The translations under genes were made by a program, and so were the position numbers. This document shows positions 32,513-40,661 of a stretch of 64,000 nucleotides of DNA, one piece after another. Under the pieces are notes generated by a model. It did not search any database and had not been told where the DNA came from. It saw only the letters and a program-made list of their open reading frames with translations. The stretch is from DATEDA01 sp963789885 (GTDB lineage: Bacteria; Pseudomonadota; Gammaproteobacteria; Burkholderiales; SG8-39): contig CAWBNB010000047.1 in the NCBI GenBank assembly GCA_963789885.1, positions 1 to 64,000 of the forward strand, read 5' to 3'. Within the stretch, counting starts at the first letter, position 1. Each line of letters begins with the position of its first letter.

Positions 32513-34273
32513 CTAGCGGGCCGGCGGCGGCAGGTCCGCGCATTCGACGAAGATCCGCGCGGTGCACCGCGCGCACACCGCGCGATCGAGCCGCGCGAAG
32601 ACGCCGGCGATCGCGTCCTCCTTGCGGTGGAAGATCGCGTCGGCGCCGATCTCGTCGACGTAGCCGCCGCGCTTTAGCATGTCCTCGACCGGCTGGCGGA
32701 GCGAGTACAGGTACAGGGCCCCGCCCGCTGCGCGACGCTTGTGGGCCTCGGTCGCGAGGAGTCCGGCGCCCGCCATGTCCACGAAGTTGATGCTCTTCGC
32801 CATCACCAGCAGGTGCTTCTGCCCGTGCGCGCGCTCGCGCAGCGTGTCGAAATGGGTTGCGACGTGGTTCACCGCGCCGAAGTAGAGCGAGCCCTCGATG
32901 CGCAGGATCTTCGCCTGCGGGCATTCGTGCAGGCCGTCTTCCGCCGCGGTGAACTTCCGGGACGGATGGCGCGGGTCGGGCACGAGGCTGCGCATCGTCG
33001 GATGGGAGGTGCGGTTGAGGTACAGGATGAGCGACACCGCCACGCCGGCGAGCACCGCGAACTCGATCCGCAGCAGCAGCGTCGCGAGGAACGTCGTCGC
33101 CATTACGGCGACGGCGCTGCGGCTGGTGCGCAGCGCCGCCCGGATGCGGCCGAAGTCGACGAGGCTCCAGGCGACGAGGAAGAGCGAGCCGGCGATCACC
33201 GCGAGCGGGAGGTAGGCGGCAAGCGGCGCGAGGGCGAGCACGATCGCGGCGAGCGCGACGGCGGCGAACACCGCCGCGAGCGGCGTCCGGGCGCCGGCCT
33301 CGAAGTTGGGACCGGAGCGGTTCACCGAGGCGCTGGTCGGGAAGCCGGAGAAGAAGCCGGCCGCCACGTTGGCGAGGCCCTGGCCGACGAACTCCTGGTT
33401 CGCATCGATTCGCTGGCCGGACCTGAGCGCGATCGCCCGCGCCATCGAGATCGCCTGCGAGAGGGAGACGAGCGTCAGCGCGATCGCCGAGCCGGCGAGA
33501 TGCGCGAAGGTGTCGATCTCGAAGCGCGGGTGCGAGAGCGGCGGCAGCTCCCGCGGCAGCGGGCCGATCGTCTGGAGGCCTGTGCCCGGACCGAGCAGGC
33601 GCTCGAGCAGGAAGGCGGCGACGCTGCCGGCGAGGATCGACGCGACCAGGTAGGGAACCCGGGGGAGCCAGCGGCGCGCGGCGACCGCGACGGCGAGCGT
33701 GAAGACCGCCACCCCCGCGACCCAGGGATGGATCTCCACGACGTGGCGCGCGAAGGCCGCCAGCGATTCGGGCAGCGAGCCGCCGCGCGGGACGGCGACG
33801 CCGAAGAAGTTGCCGAGCTGGCTCGCCACGATCAGCACGCCGACGCCGGCCGTGAACCCGACGATCACGTCGTCGGAGATGAAGTTCACCAGCGCCCCCA
33901 TGCGCAGCGCCCCGAGGGCGATCATGATCAGCCCGGTGAGGAAGGCGAGCGTGAGCGCGAGCGACACGTACTCGCCCGACTCCGGACGGGCGAGCGGGCT
34001 GAGCGCGGCGAACACGAACAGCGACACCGCGTTCGTGGGACCGGACACCGTGTGGTGGGAGGAGCCGAACAGCGCCGCCACCGCGGTCGGCACCATCGCG
34101 CAGTAGAGGCCGTACATGGGCGGCATGCCGGCGAGCGTCGCAAACGCGATGCCCTGCGGCAGCACGAGGACGGCGCCGACCAGGCCGGCGAGGAGGTCCG
34201 CGCGGAGGGCGCGGGCGTCGACGAGCGGCCACCAGTCGAGGAAGGGCAGGAGCCGGTGCCGCAGGGAGGACAT
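32513..34273 (-). CDS. SulP-family anion transporter with STAS domain
   Basis: The 586-residue protein has about 12 membrane helices with the SulP signature (LPQGIAFATLAGMPPMYGLY, then GPTNAVSLFVFAAL). The segment SMARAIALRSGQRIDANQEF and FPTSASVNRSGPNFEAGART follow. A cytoplasmic STAS domain lies at about 440-560 (LRIEGSLYFGAVNHV, MAKSINFVDMAGAGLLATEA). It imports sulfate, bicarbonate or related anions. A GTG eight codons upstream (34297) is an alternative start. The C-terminal tail has a cysteine pair (CARCTARIFVECADL), unusual for the family. It is divergent from the hyi gene. Confidence 0.87.
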   Translation of the reverse strand: MSSLRHRLLPFLDWWPLVDARALRADLLAGLVGAVLVLPQGIAFATLAGMPPMYGLYCAMVPTAVAALFGSSHHTVSGPTNAVSLFVFAALSPLARPESGEYVSLALTLAFLTGLIMIALGALRMGALVNFISDDVIVGFTAGVGVLIVASQLGNFFGVAVPRGGSLPESLAAFARHVVEIHPWVAGVAVFTLAVAVAARRWLPRVPYLVASILAGSVAAFLLERLLGPGTGLQTIGPLPRELPPLSHPRFEIDTFAHLAGSAIALTLVSLSQAISMARAIALRSGQRIDANQEFVGQGLANVAAGFFSGFPTSASVNRSGPNFEAGARTPLAAVFAAVALAAIVLALAPLAAYLPLAVIAGSLFLVAWSLVDFGRIRAALRTSRSAVAVMATTFLATLLLRIEFAVLAGVAVSLILYLNRTSHPTMRSLVPDPRHPSRKFTAAEDGLHECPQAKILRIEGSLYFGAVNHVATHFDTLRERAHGQKHLLVMAKSINFVDMAGAGLLATEAHKRRAAGGALYLYSLRQPVEDMLKRGGYVDEIGADAIFHRKEDAIAGVFARLDRAVCARCTARIFVECADLPPPAR

Positions 34274-34322
34274 CGCACGCGCCGATACCGATGACACGGG
34301 AATGGTAGCAAGGCCGGGGCGG

Positions 34323-34352
34323 TTGACTCGCGACGCTCGCCGCGCCTAGCAT
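34323..34352 (+). promoter_or_regulatory. Sigma-70 promoter of hyi
   Basis: TTGACT (34323-34328), an 18-base spacer and TAGCAT (34347-34352) lie 22 bases before the ATG of hyi. The -10 is followed by CGGCGGG. Confidence 0.5.
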
Positions 34353-34374
34353 CGGCGGGCCGGAAGGGATCGAG

Positions 34375-35151
34375 ATGCCGCAGTTCGCCGCGAACACGAG
34401 CACCCTCTTCACCGAAGTGGATTTCCTGCAGCGCTTCGACGCGGCGCGGAAAGCCGGCTTCCGCGGCGTCGAGTTCCATTTTCCGTACGCCTGGAAGCAC
34501 GAGGACCTGGAGCGCGCCGCGCGCGACGCCGGCGTCGAGGTGGTGCTGTTCAACATGCCGCCGGGCGACTCGAACCGCGGCGAGCGCGGCATCGCATGCC
34601 ATCCGGATCGCGTGCCGGAGTTCCGCGACGGCGTCGCGCAGGCCCTCGAGTACGCGCGCGTCCTCCGCTGCCCGCGGGTGAACTGCCTCGCCGGCATCGC
34701 GCCGGCGGACGCCGACCCCGACCAGGTGCTCACCACCTTCGTCGAGAACCTGCGCTACGCCGCCATAGCCGCGGGCGAGGCGGGGCTCACGCTGGTGATG
34801 GAGCCGATCAACACGCGCACGGTGCCCGGCTTCTACCTGAATACGAGCGCGCAGGCGCTCGACATCATCCGCGAGGTCGGCGCCGACAATCTCAAGATCC
34901 AGTACGACATCTTCCACATGCAGATCATGGAAGGCGACCTCGCGAAGACGATCGAGGCGGAGCTCGACGACATCGGGCACATCCAGTTCGCCGACGTGCC
35001 CGACCGGCACGAGCCGGGCTCGGGCGAGGTGAACTTCCCGTGGCTCTTCGGCTGGATCGACCGCGTCGGCTACCGCGGGTGGGCGAGCGCGGAGTACATT
35101 CCGGCTAGGAGCACGGTTGACGGTCTGGGCTGGCTGAAACCGTATCTATAG
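34375..35151 (+). CDS. hyi: Hydroxypyruvate isomerase family protein
   Basis: The 258-residue TIM-barrel protein has FLQRFDAARKAGFRGVEFHF at the N-terminus. VNCLAGIAPADADPDQVLTT, LVMEPINTRTVPGFYL (catalytic Glu), IQYDIFHMQIMEGDL and IQFADVPDRHEPGSGEVNFP follow. These match Hyi/OtnI enzymes that interconvert hydroxypyruvate and tartronate semialdehyde or isomerise 2-oxo-tetronate. The ribosome site is GGAAGGGATCGAG. It sits in front of glxR, its usual partner, but the two are separated by a tandem hairpin repeat. Confidence 0.88.
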   Translation: MPQFAANTSTLFTEVDFLQRFDAARKAGFRGVEFHFPYAWKHEDLERAARDAGVEVVLFNMPPGDSNRGERGIACHPDRVPEFRDGVAQALEYARVLRCPRVNCLAGIAPADADPDQVLTTFVENLRYAAIAAGEAGLTLVMEPINTRTVPGFYLNTSAQALDIIREVGADNLKIQYDIFHMQIMEGDLAKTIEAELDDIGHIQFADVPDRHEPGSGEVNFPWLFGWIDRVGYRGWASAEYIPARSTVDGLGWLKPYL

Positions 35152-35152
35152 C

Positions 35153-35326
35153 GTGATGGGAGAATCGCCGCGGGAGCGGCGATTCTCCCTGGGATCGGGG
35201 AGCGCGAGGGGGTGTGCCCCCTCGTATCGTTCAACCCCCGTGATGGGAGAATCGCCGCGGGAGCGGCGATTCTCCCTGGCATCGGGGAGCACGAGGGGGT
35301 GTGCCCCCTCGTAGCGTTCAATCGGA
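35153..35326. repeat. Tandem 87-base repeat with paired hairpins
   Basis: Two nearly identical units (35153-35239 and 35240-35326) each hold a perfect 14-bp stem closed by a GGGA loop (first copy 35158-35171 with 35176-35189). Each also has an 8-bp stem CGAGGGGG/CCCCCTCG. The copies differ at only a few bases. They lie between hyi and glxR and could uncouple expression or be a repeat element. Confidence 0.8.
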
Positions 35327-35339
35327 TGCGGAGGTGCAA

Positions 35340-36224
35340 GTGGCAAAGCTTGGTTTCATCGGTCTCGGCATCATGGGCAAGCCCATGGCGGGGCATCTCA
35401 GCGCGGCGGGGCACGAGGTCTTTCTCAACAGCCGCTCGGGCGTGCCGGCGGAGCTGCAGGGCAAAGGCAAGGCCTGCGCCACGGCGCAGGAGGTCGCGCA
35501 GAACGCCGACGTGATCTTCCTGATGCTGCCCGACACGCCGGACGTGGAGAAGGTGCTGTTCGGGGCGAACGGCGTCGCGGAGGGCCTGACGAAAGGCAGG
35601 ACGGTGGTCGACATGAGCTCGATCGCACCGCTCGCGACGAAGGAGTACGCGAAGCGCGTGAACGAGCTCGGCTGCGACTATCTCGACGCGCCGGTGTCGG
35701 GCGGCGAGGTGGGCGCGAAGGGCGCGTCGCTCACGATCATGGTCGGCGGCCCCGAGGGCGCGTTCAACAAGGTCAAGCCGTTCTTCGAGCTGATGGGCAA
35801 GAACATCACGCTGGTGGGCGGCAACGGCGACGGCCAGACGTGCAAGGTCGCGAACCAGATCATCGTCGCGCTGACGATCGAGGCCGTGGGCGAGGCGCTG
35901 CTCTTCGCCGCGAAGGCGGGCGCGGATCCGGCGAAGGTGCGCCAGGCGCTGATGGGCGGGTTCGCCTCGTCGCGCATCCTCGAGGTCCACGGCGAGCGGA
36001 TGATCAAGCGCAACTTCCAGCCCGGCTTCCGGATCGAGCTGCACCAGAAGGACCTGAATCTCGCGCTCGCCGGGGCACGGACGCTCGGGCTTTCGCTCCC
36101 GAACACCGCATCCGCGCAGCAGCTCTTCAGCGCGTGCGTCGCGAACGGCGGCGCGGCGTGGGACCACTCCGGCCTGGTGAAGGCGCTGGAGCTGATGGGC
36201 AAGCACGAAGTCGCAAAGGGTTGA
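35340..36224 (+). CDS. glxR: 2-hydroxy-3-oxopropionate reductase
   Basis: The 294-residue beta-hydroxyacid dehydrogenase has the NAD(P) loop LGFIGLGIMGKPMAGHLSAA, the substrate motif DAPVSGGEVGAKGASLTIMV and the catalytic lysine region GDGQTCKVANQIIV (Lys in CKVANQ). It reduces tartronate semialdehyde to D-glycerate in the cytoplasm. The GTG at 35340 follows GGAGGTGCAA. Residues such as HQKDLNLALAGARTLGLSLP fit the GarR/GlxR branch. The stop is followed within ten bases by glcD, so it leads an operon with glcDEF. Confidence 0.9.
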   Translation: MAKLGFIGLGIMGKPMAGHLSAAGHEVFLNSRSGVPAELQGKGKACATAQEVAQNADVIFLMLPDTPDVEKVLFGANGVAEGLTKGRTVVDMSSIAPLATKEYAKRVNELGCDYLDAPVSGGEVGAKGASLTIMVGGPEGAFNKVKPFFELMGKNITLVGGNGDGQTCKVANQIIVALTIEAVGEALLFAAKAGADPAKVRQALMGGFASSRILEVHGERMIKRNFQPGFRIELHQKDLNLALAGARTLGLSLPNTASAQQLFSACVANGGAAWDHSGLVKALELMGKHEVAKG

Positions 36225-36232
36225 GCGCGCGA

Positions 36233-37718
36233 GTGAACGTCCGGGCGCAGGGCATCGACTTCATCCGCCAGGCCGAGGTGGTCGGGCGGCTGCGAGCCCG
36301 GCTGCCCGCCGAGAGCGTGCTCCATCAGGTGGAGGACACCCGGCCGTACGAGTGCGACGGGCTCTCGGCCTATCGCGAGCTGCCGATGGTCGTCGCGCTG
36401 CCGGCCGACGAGGCCGAGGTGAAGTTCGTCCTCGAGGCGTGCCATGCGCTCGGCGTGCAGGTGATCGCGCGCGGCGCGGGGACGGGGCTCTCCGGCGGCG
36501 CGCTGCCGGCGGGCGACGGCGTGCTCCTCTCGCTCGCGCGGATGAAGCGCATCCTCGCCGTCGACCCGGTCGCGCGGCTCGCACGCGTGCAGCCGGGCGT
36601 GCGCAACCTCGCGATCACCGAGGCCGCGGCGCCGTACGGCCTCTATTACGCGCCCGATCCATCGTCGCAGATCGCCTGCACCATCGGCGGCAACGTGGCC
36701 GAGAACTCGGGCGGCGTGCACTGCCTGAAGTACGGCCTCACCGTGCACAACGTGCTGCGCGTGCGCGGGTTCACGATCGAGGGCGAGATCGTCGAGCTCG
36801 GATCGGAAGCGCTCGATTCGCCCGGCTACGACCTCCTCGCGCTCGTCACCGGCTCGGAGGGCATGCTCGCGGTGACGACCGAAGTCACCGTCCGGCTGGT
36901 GCCGAAACCCGAGACCGCGCGCGTGATCCTCGCGTCCTTCGACGACGTCGAGAAGGCGGGCGACGCGGTCGCCGCGGTGATCGGCGCCGGCATCATTCCC
37001 GCGGGCCTCGAGATGATGGACAAGCCGATGACGCGCGCGGTGGAGGAGTTCGTGCGCGCCGGCTACGACCTCGAGGCGGCAGCGATCCTGCTGTGCGAAT
37101 CCGACGGCACGCCGGAGGAGGTCGCGGAGGAAATCGCGCGCATGATCGACGTCCTCCGCGGCTCCGGCGCCACCGCCATCCGCGTCTCGGCGAACGACGC
37201 CGAGCGCAACCTCTTCTGGGCCGGGCGCAAGGCGGCGTTCCCCGCGGTCGGGCGCATCTCGCCCGACTACTACTGCATGGACGGCACGATCCCGCGCGCG
37301 CGGCTCGGGGCGATGCTGAAGTTCATCGCCGAGATGGAGCGGAAGTACGACCTGCGCTGCCCGAACGTCTTCCACGCCGGCGACGGCAACCTGCATCCGC
37401 TGATCCTGTTCGACGCGAACGATCCGGACGAGCTCGCTCGCACCGAGCGGTTCGCGGGCGAAGTGCTGGAGAAGTGCATCGAGGTGGGCGGCACGATCAC
37501 CGGCGAGCACGGTGTCGGGATCGAGAAGATCAACCAGATGTGCGCGCAGTTCTCCGGCCCCGAGCTCGAGCGCTTCCGCGGCGTCAAGCGGGCGTTCGAT
37601 CCGGCCGGGCTCCTCAATCCCGGCAAGAACATCCCGACGCTGCACCGCTGCGCCGAGTTCGGGCGCATGCGTCGTCCGCGGCGGCGCGCTGCCGCATCCG
37701 GATCTGCCCAGGTTCTAG
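36233..37718 (+). CDS. glcD: Glycolate oxidase subunit GlcD (frameshift near 3' end)
   Basis: The about 494-residue FAD-linked oxidase has the PCMH FAD domain (ARGAGTGLSGGALPAGDGVL, SSQIACTIGGNVAENSGGVH) and the C-terminal oxidase domain (NVFHAGDGNLHPLILFD, ITGEHGVGIEKINQM). It ends in KRAFDPAGLLNPGKNIPTLH. At about 37668, after EFGRM, one extra base must be removed to reach the normal ending RGGALPHPDLPRF and TAG. Otherwise the frame runs straight into glcE. GlcD oxidises glycolate or D-lactate and feeds electrons through GlcE/GlcF. GTG at 36233 or TTG at 36221 could start it. Confidence 0.85.
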
Positions 37719-37720
37719 CG

Positions 37721-38802
37721 TTGCCGGGCGACGCGCTCCGCACGTTCGCCGAGACGATCCGTGCCGCGGCGACGGCGGGGAAGTGCCTGCGCCTGCGCGG
37801 CGGCGGCACCAAGGATTTCTACGGTCAGGCGCTCGCGGGCGAGATCCTCGACACGCGGGCGTACGCCGGCATCGTCGCGTACGACCCGACCGAGCTCGTG
37901 ATCACGGTGCGCGGCGGCACCCCGCTCGCCGAGGTCGAGGCGACGCTCGCGGCGAAGCGGCAGATGCTGGCGTTCGAGCCGCCGCATTTCGCGCAGTTTG
38001 GATCGGGTGGCGCGACGATCGGCGGCGCCGTCGCCGCCGGCCTGTCGGGTCCGCGGCGCGCGGCCGCGGGCGCGCTGCGCGACTTCGTGCTCGGCGTGCG
38101 GGTGATGGACGGCCGCGGCGAGGACCTCGCATTCGGCGGCCGCGTGATGAAGAACGTCGCCGGCTACGACGTCTCGCGCGTGATGGCGGGGGCGCTCGGC
38201 ACGCTGGGCGTGATCCTGGAGGTGTCGCTGAAGGTGCTGCCGCTGCCGGTCGCCGAGGCGACGCTGCAAGTTCGAGATGCCGCGCGACAAGGCGATCGAG
38301 GCGATGAACCGCTGGGCCGGCAAGCCGCTGCCGATCAGCGCGACCGCGCATGGTGATGGTGAGTTCGAGGTGAGGCTCTCGGGTGCAGCTGCGGCAGTGA
38401 AGGCGGCGTGCGCGACGCTCGGCGGCGAACGGGTCGCCGACGCCGACGCCGCGCGGTTCTGGACCGGCATTCGCGAGCAGACCGATCCGTTCTTCGGCGG
38501 CGACGAGCCGCTGTGGCGGCTGTCCGTGCCGTCGACGACGGCGCCGCTCGCCATCGAGGGCCGCGAGCTCGTGGAGTGGGGCGGTGCCCTGCGCTGGCTC
38601 AAGACCGCGGGCGGAGCCGCGGACGATCCGCGACGCGGCGGCGCGCGCCGGCGGGCACGCGACGCTCTTCCGCGGCGGCGACAAGGCGGCCGGCGTCTTC
38701 CATCCGCTCGCGCCTGCGGTCGCACGCATCCATCAGCGTCTGAAGGCGGAGTTCGATCCGCACGGCGTGCTGAACCGCGGGCGGCTGTACGCGGAGTTCT
38801 GA
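37721..38802 (+). pseudogene. glcE: Glycolate oxidase subunit GlcE (two frameshifts)
   Basis: GlcE homology begins with TTG at 37721 (LPGDALRTFAETIRAAA) and includes CLRLRGGGTKDFYGQALAGE and FGSGGATIGGAVAAGLSGPR, the FAD-binding half. VMKNVAGYDVSRVMAGALGT follows. At about 38262 an extra base interrupts EATLQ/FEMPRDKAIEAMNR. At about 38612 a second one interrupts GALRWLKT/IRDAAARAGGHATLFRGG. Correcting both gives 359 residues ending FDPHGVLNRGRLYAEF, the usual GlcE length. It is a second FAD subunit of membrane glycolate oxidase, between glcD and glcF. Confidence 0.83.
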
Positions 38803-38810
38803 CGCGCGGC

Positions 38811-40043
38811 ATGCAGACCAACCTCGCCGACTGGATCAAGGACACGCCCGAGGGCAGGGAGGCGGACGCGATCCTGCGCAAGTGCGTCCATTGCGGCTTC
38901 TGCACCGCGACCTGTCCGACCTACCAGCTGCTCGGCGACGAGCTCGACGGGCCGCGCGGCCGGATCTACCTGATCAAGCAGGTGCTCGAGGGCGCCGAGG
39001 TCACGGCGAAGACGCAAACCCACCTCGATCGCTGCCTGACCTGCCGCAACTGCGAGACGACGTGCCCGTCGGGCGTGAAGTACGGGCATCTCGTCGACAT
39101 CGGCCGCAAGGTCGTCGAGCAGAAGGTCGGGAGAACGGTCGAAGAGCGCGCGAAGCGGCGTGCGGCCGCGACGCTCTTTCCCGCGACCGGCGCGTTCGGC
39201 CTGGCAACGACGTTCGGCCGGCTGGCGCGGCCGTTCCTGCCCGCGACTTTGCGCGACAAGCTCCCGGCGACGGTGCCGAGCGCGGGCCCCTGGCCCGCGC
39301 CGCGTCACGCGCGCAAGATGGTCGCGCTCGCGGGCTGCGTGCAGCCGATCCTCACGCCCGATACGAACGCCGCCGCGGCGCGCGTGCTCGATCGCGTCGG
39401 GATCTCGCTCCTCGAGGCGCCGGGCGCCGGCTGCTGCGGCGGGGTCCGCTTCCACCTCGACTACCAGGCCGAAGGGCTCGACGACATGCGCCGCCTGATC
39501 GACGCCTGGTGGCCCCACGTGGAGCAGGGAGTCGAGGGCTTCGTGATGACCGCCACCGGATGCGGCGCGATCGTCCGCGAGTACGGCTATCACCTCCAGC
39601 ACGATCCGAAGTACGCGACGAAGGCGCGGCGCATCAGCGAGCTGACGCGGGACCTGTCGGAGGTGCTCGCGGCCGAGGGCGCTGCGCTCGAGCGCCTGGC
39701 CCCGAAGGGGCCTCTGCCGAGAGTCGCGTTCCACCCGCCGTGCTCGATGCAGCACTGGCAGCAGCTCGGCGGCGTCGCGGAGGGGCTGCTCGCGCGGCTC
39801 GGCTACGCGCTCGCGCCGGTGCCCGACGTGCACCTGTGCTGCGGCTCGGCGGGGACCTATTCGCTCACGCAGCCCGAGCTTTCGGCGCGGCTGAAAGCAA
39901 ACAAGCTCGCGGCACTGCAGTCCGGGATGCCGGACCTCGTCCTCACCGCGAACGTGGGGTGCCAGACCCATCTCGCGCCGGGCGCGCGGGTGCCGGTGAA
40001 GCACTGGATCGTCGACCTGGACGAGCGCCTCGCTCCCGCGTAG
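38811..40043 (+). CDS. glcF: Glycolate oxidase iron-sulfur subunit GlcF
   Basis: The 410-residue protein has two 4Fe-4S motifs (CVHCGFCTATCPTY and CLTCRNCETTCPSG, residues about 25-40 and 75-90). Two CCG-type cysteine-rich domains follow, as GAGCCGGVRFHLD with MTATGCGAIVREYG and HLCCGSAGTYSLTQPELSAR. It passes electrons from the GlcD/GlcE flavins to the quinone pool at the inner membrane. The ATG lies eight bases after glcE. It is intact, unlike its two partners, which argues that the operon is functional and the breaks upstream are artefacts. Confidence 0.92.
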   Translation: MQTNLADWIKDTPEGREADAILRKCVHCGFCTATCPTYQLLGDELDGPRGRIYLIKQVLEGAEVTAKTQTHLDRCLTCRNCETTCPSGVKYGHLVDIGRKVVEQKVGRTVEERAKRRAAATLFPATGAFGLATTFGRLARPFLPATLRDKLPATVPSAGPWPAPRHARKMVALAGCVQPILTPDTNAAAARVLDRVGISLLEAPGAGCCGGVRFHLDYQAEGLDDMRRLIDAWWPHVEQGVEGFVMTATGCGAIVREYGYHLQHDPKYATKARRISELTRDLSEVLAAEGAALERLAPKGPLPRVAFHPPCSMQHWQQLGGVAEGLLARLGYALAPVPDVHLCCGSAGTYSLTQPELSARLKANKLAALQSGMPDLVLTANVGCQTHLAPGARVPVKHWIVDLDERLAPA

Positions 40044-40114
40044 GCGCAGGACCTGCACACCGTCACGAAACCGGCGCGGTGCGCAATTGCGGGTGGGGCG
40101 GATCACCCCTAGGC

Positions 40115-40120
40115 TAGCGT
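40115..40120 (+). promoter_or_regulatory. Candidate -10 box for the DUF3617 gene
   Basis: TAGCGT followed by GCGTC lies 28 bases before the ATG and fits the local pattern. Confidence 0.3.
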
Positions 40121-40148
40121 GCGTCTCGAACCGCCCCGGAGTCCGACC

Positions 40149-40568
40149 ATGCCGACCCGCCTCGCGCTCGCCGCCGTCCCCGCCGTCGTGCTCGCGCTCG
40201 CGGCACCCGCCTTCGCGCAAACCGGTCCGCAGATCCGTCCCGGGCTGTGGGAGATGACGATGACCGGGATGCCGCAGAAGCAGATGGTGTGCTTCACGCC
40301 GGAGATGGTGAAGGACATGAAGAGCCTGTCGCAGCAGAAGACGCCCGACAGCGACTGCAAGTCCTCCGGCGAGTCGGTGAGCGGCAACACGCGCACCTTC
40401 AACGTCTCGTGCACCAGGCCGAACAAGTACGACGCGAAGATCAGCGTCACGGTCAACGGTCCGGACAACTTCACGATGACGCAGAACTACACGATGGACC
40501 GGGGCGGCAAGGGTCAGAGCGGGACGATGAGCATCGCCTACCGGCGTATGGGCGAGTGCCCGAAGTAG
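40149..40568 (+). CDS. DUF3617 secreted protein
   Basis: The 139-residue protein has a signal peptide (MPTRLALAAVPAVVLALAAP, cleavage after FAQ). A DUF3617 domain follows, with IRPGLWEMTMTGMP, VCFTPEMVKDMKSLSQQKTP and SDCKSSGESV. Two cysteine pairs probably form disulfides in the periplasm. DUF3617 proteins are common in proteobacteria, and no function is established that I know of. The ATG is preferred to a longer frame because the signal peptide begins there. It looks like a single-gene unit. Confidence 0.82.
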   Translation: MPTRLALAAVPAVVLALAAPAFAQTGPQIRPGLWEMTMTGMPQKQMVCFTPEMVKDMKSLSQQKTPDSDCKSSGESVSGNTRTFNVSCTRPNKYDAKISVTVNGPDNFTMTQNYTMDRGGKGQSGTMSIAYRRMGECPK

Positions 40569-40661
40569 CCGCGCCGCGCCGGGCGCAACGCCGGGCGGCT
40601 TGAACTTTCGCCGGCGGGGGCGGTCCATGTCGCGTCCGGTTTTCCCCCACAATTCGCCTCG

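Noticed and set aside
35153..35326. Possible CRISPR-like repeats
   Set aside because: Only two contiguous units without spacers and no cas genes; it is a tandem hairpin duplication.
36233..38356. Natural GlcD-GlcE fusion protein
   Set aside because: The normal GlcD ending with a TAG is present in the next frame, so the fusion results from an extra base near 37668.
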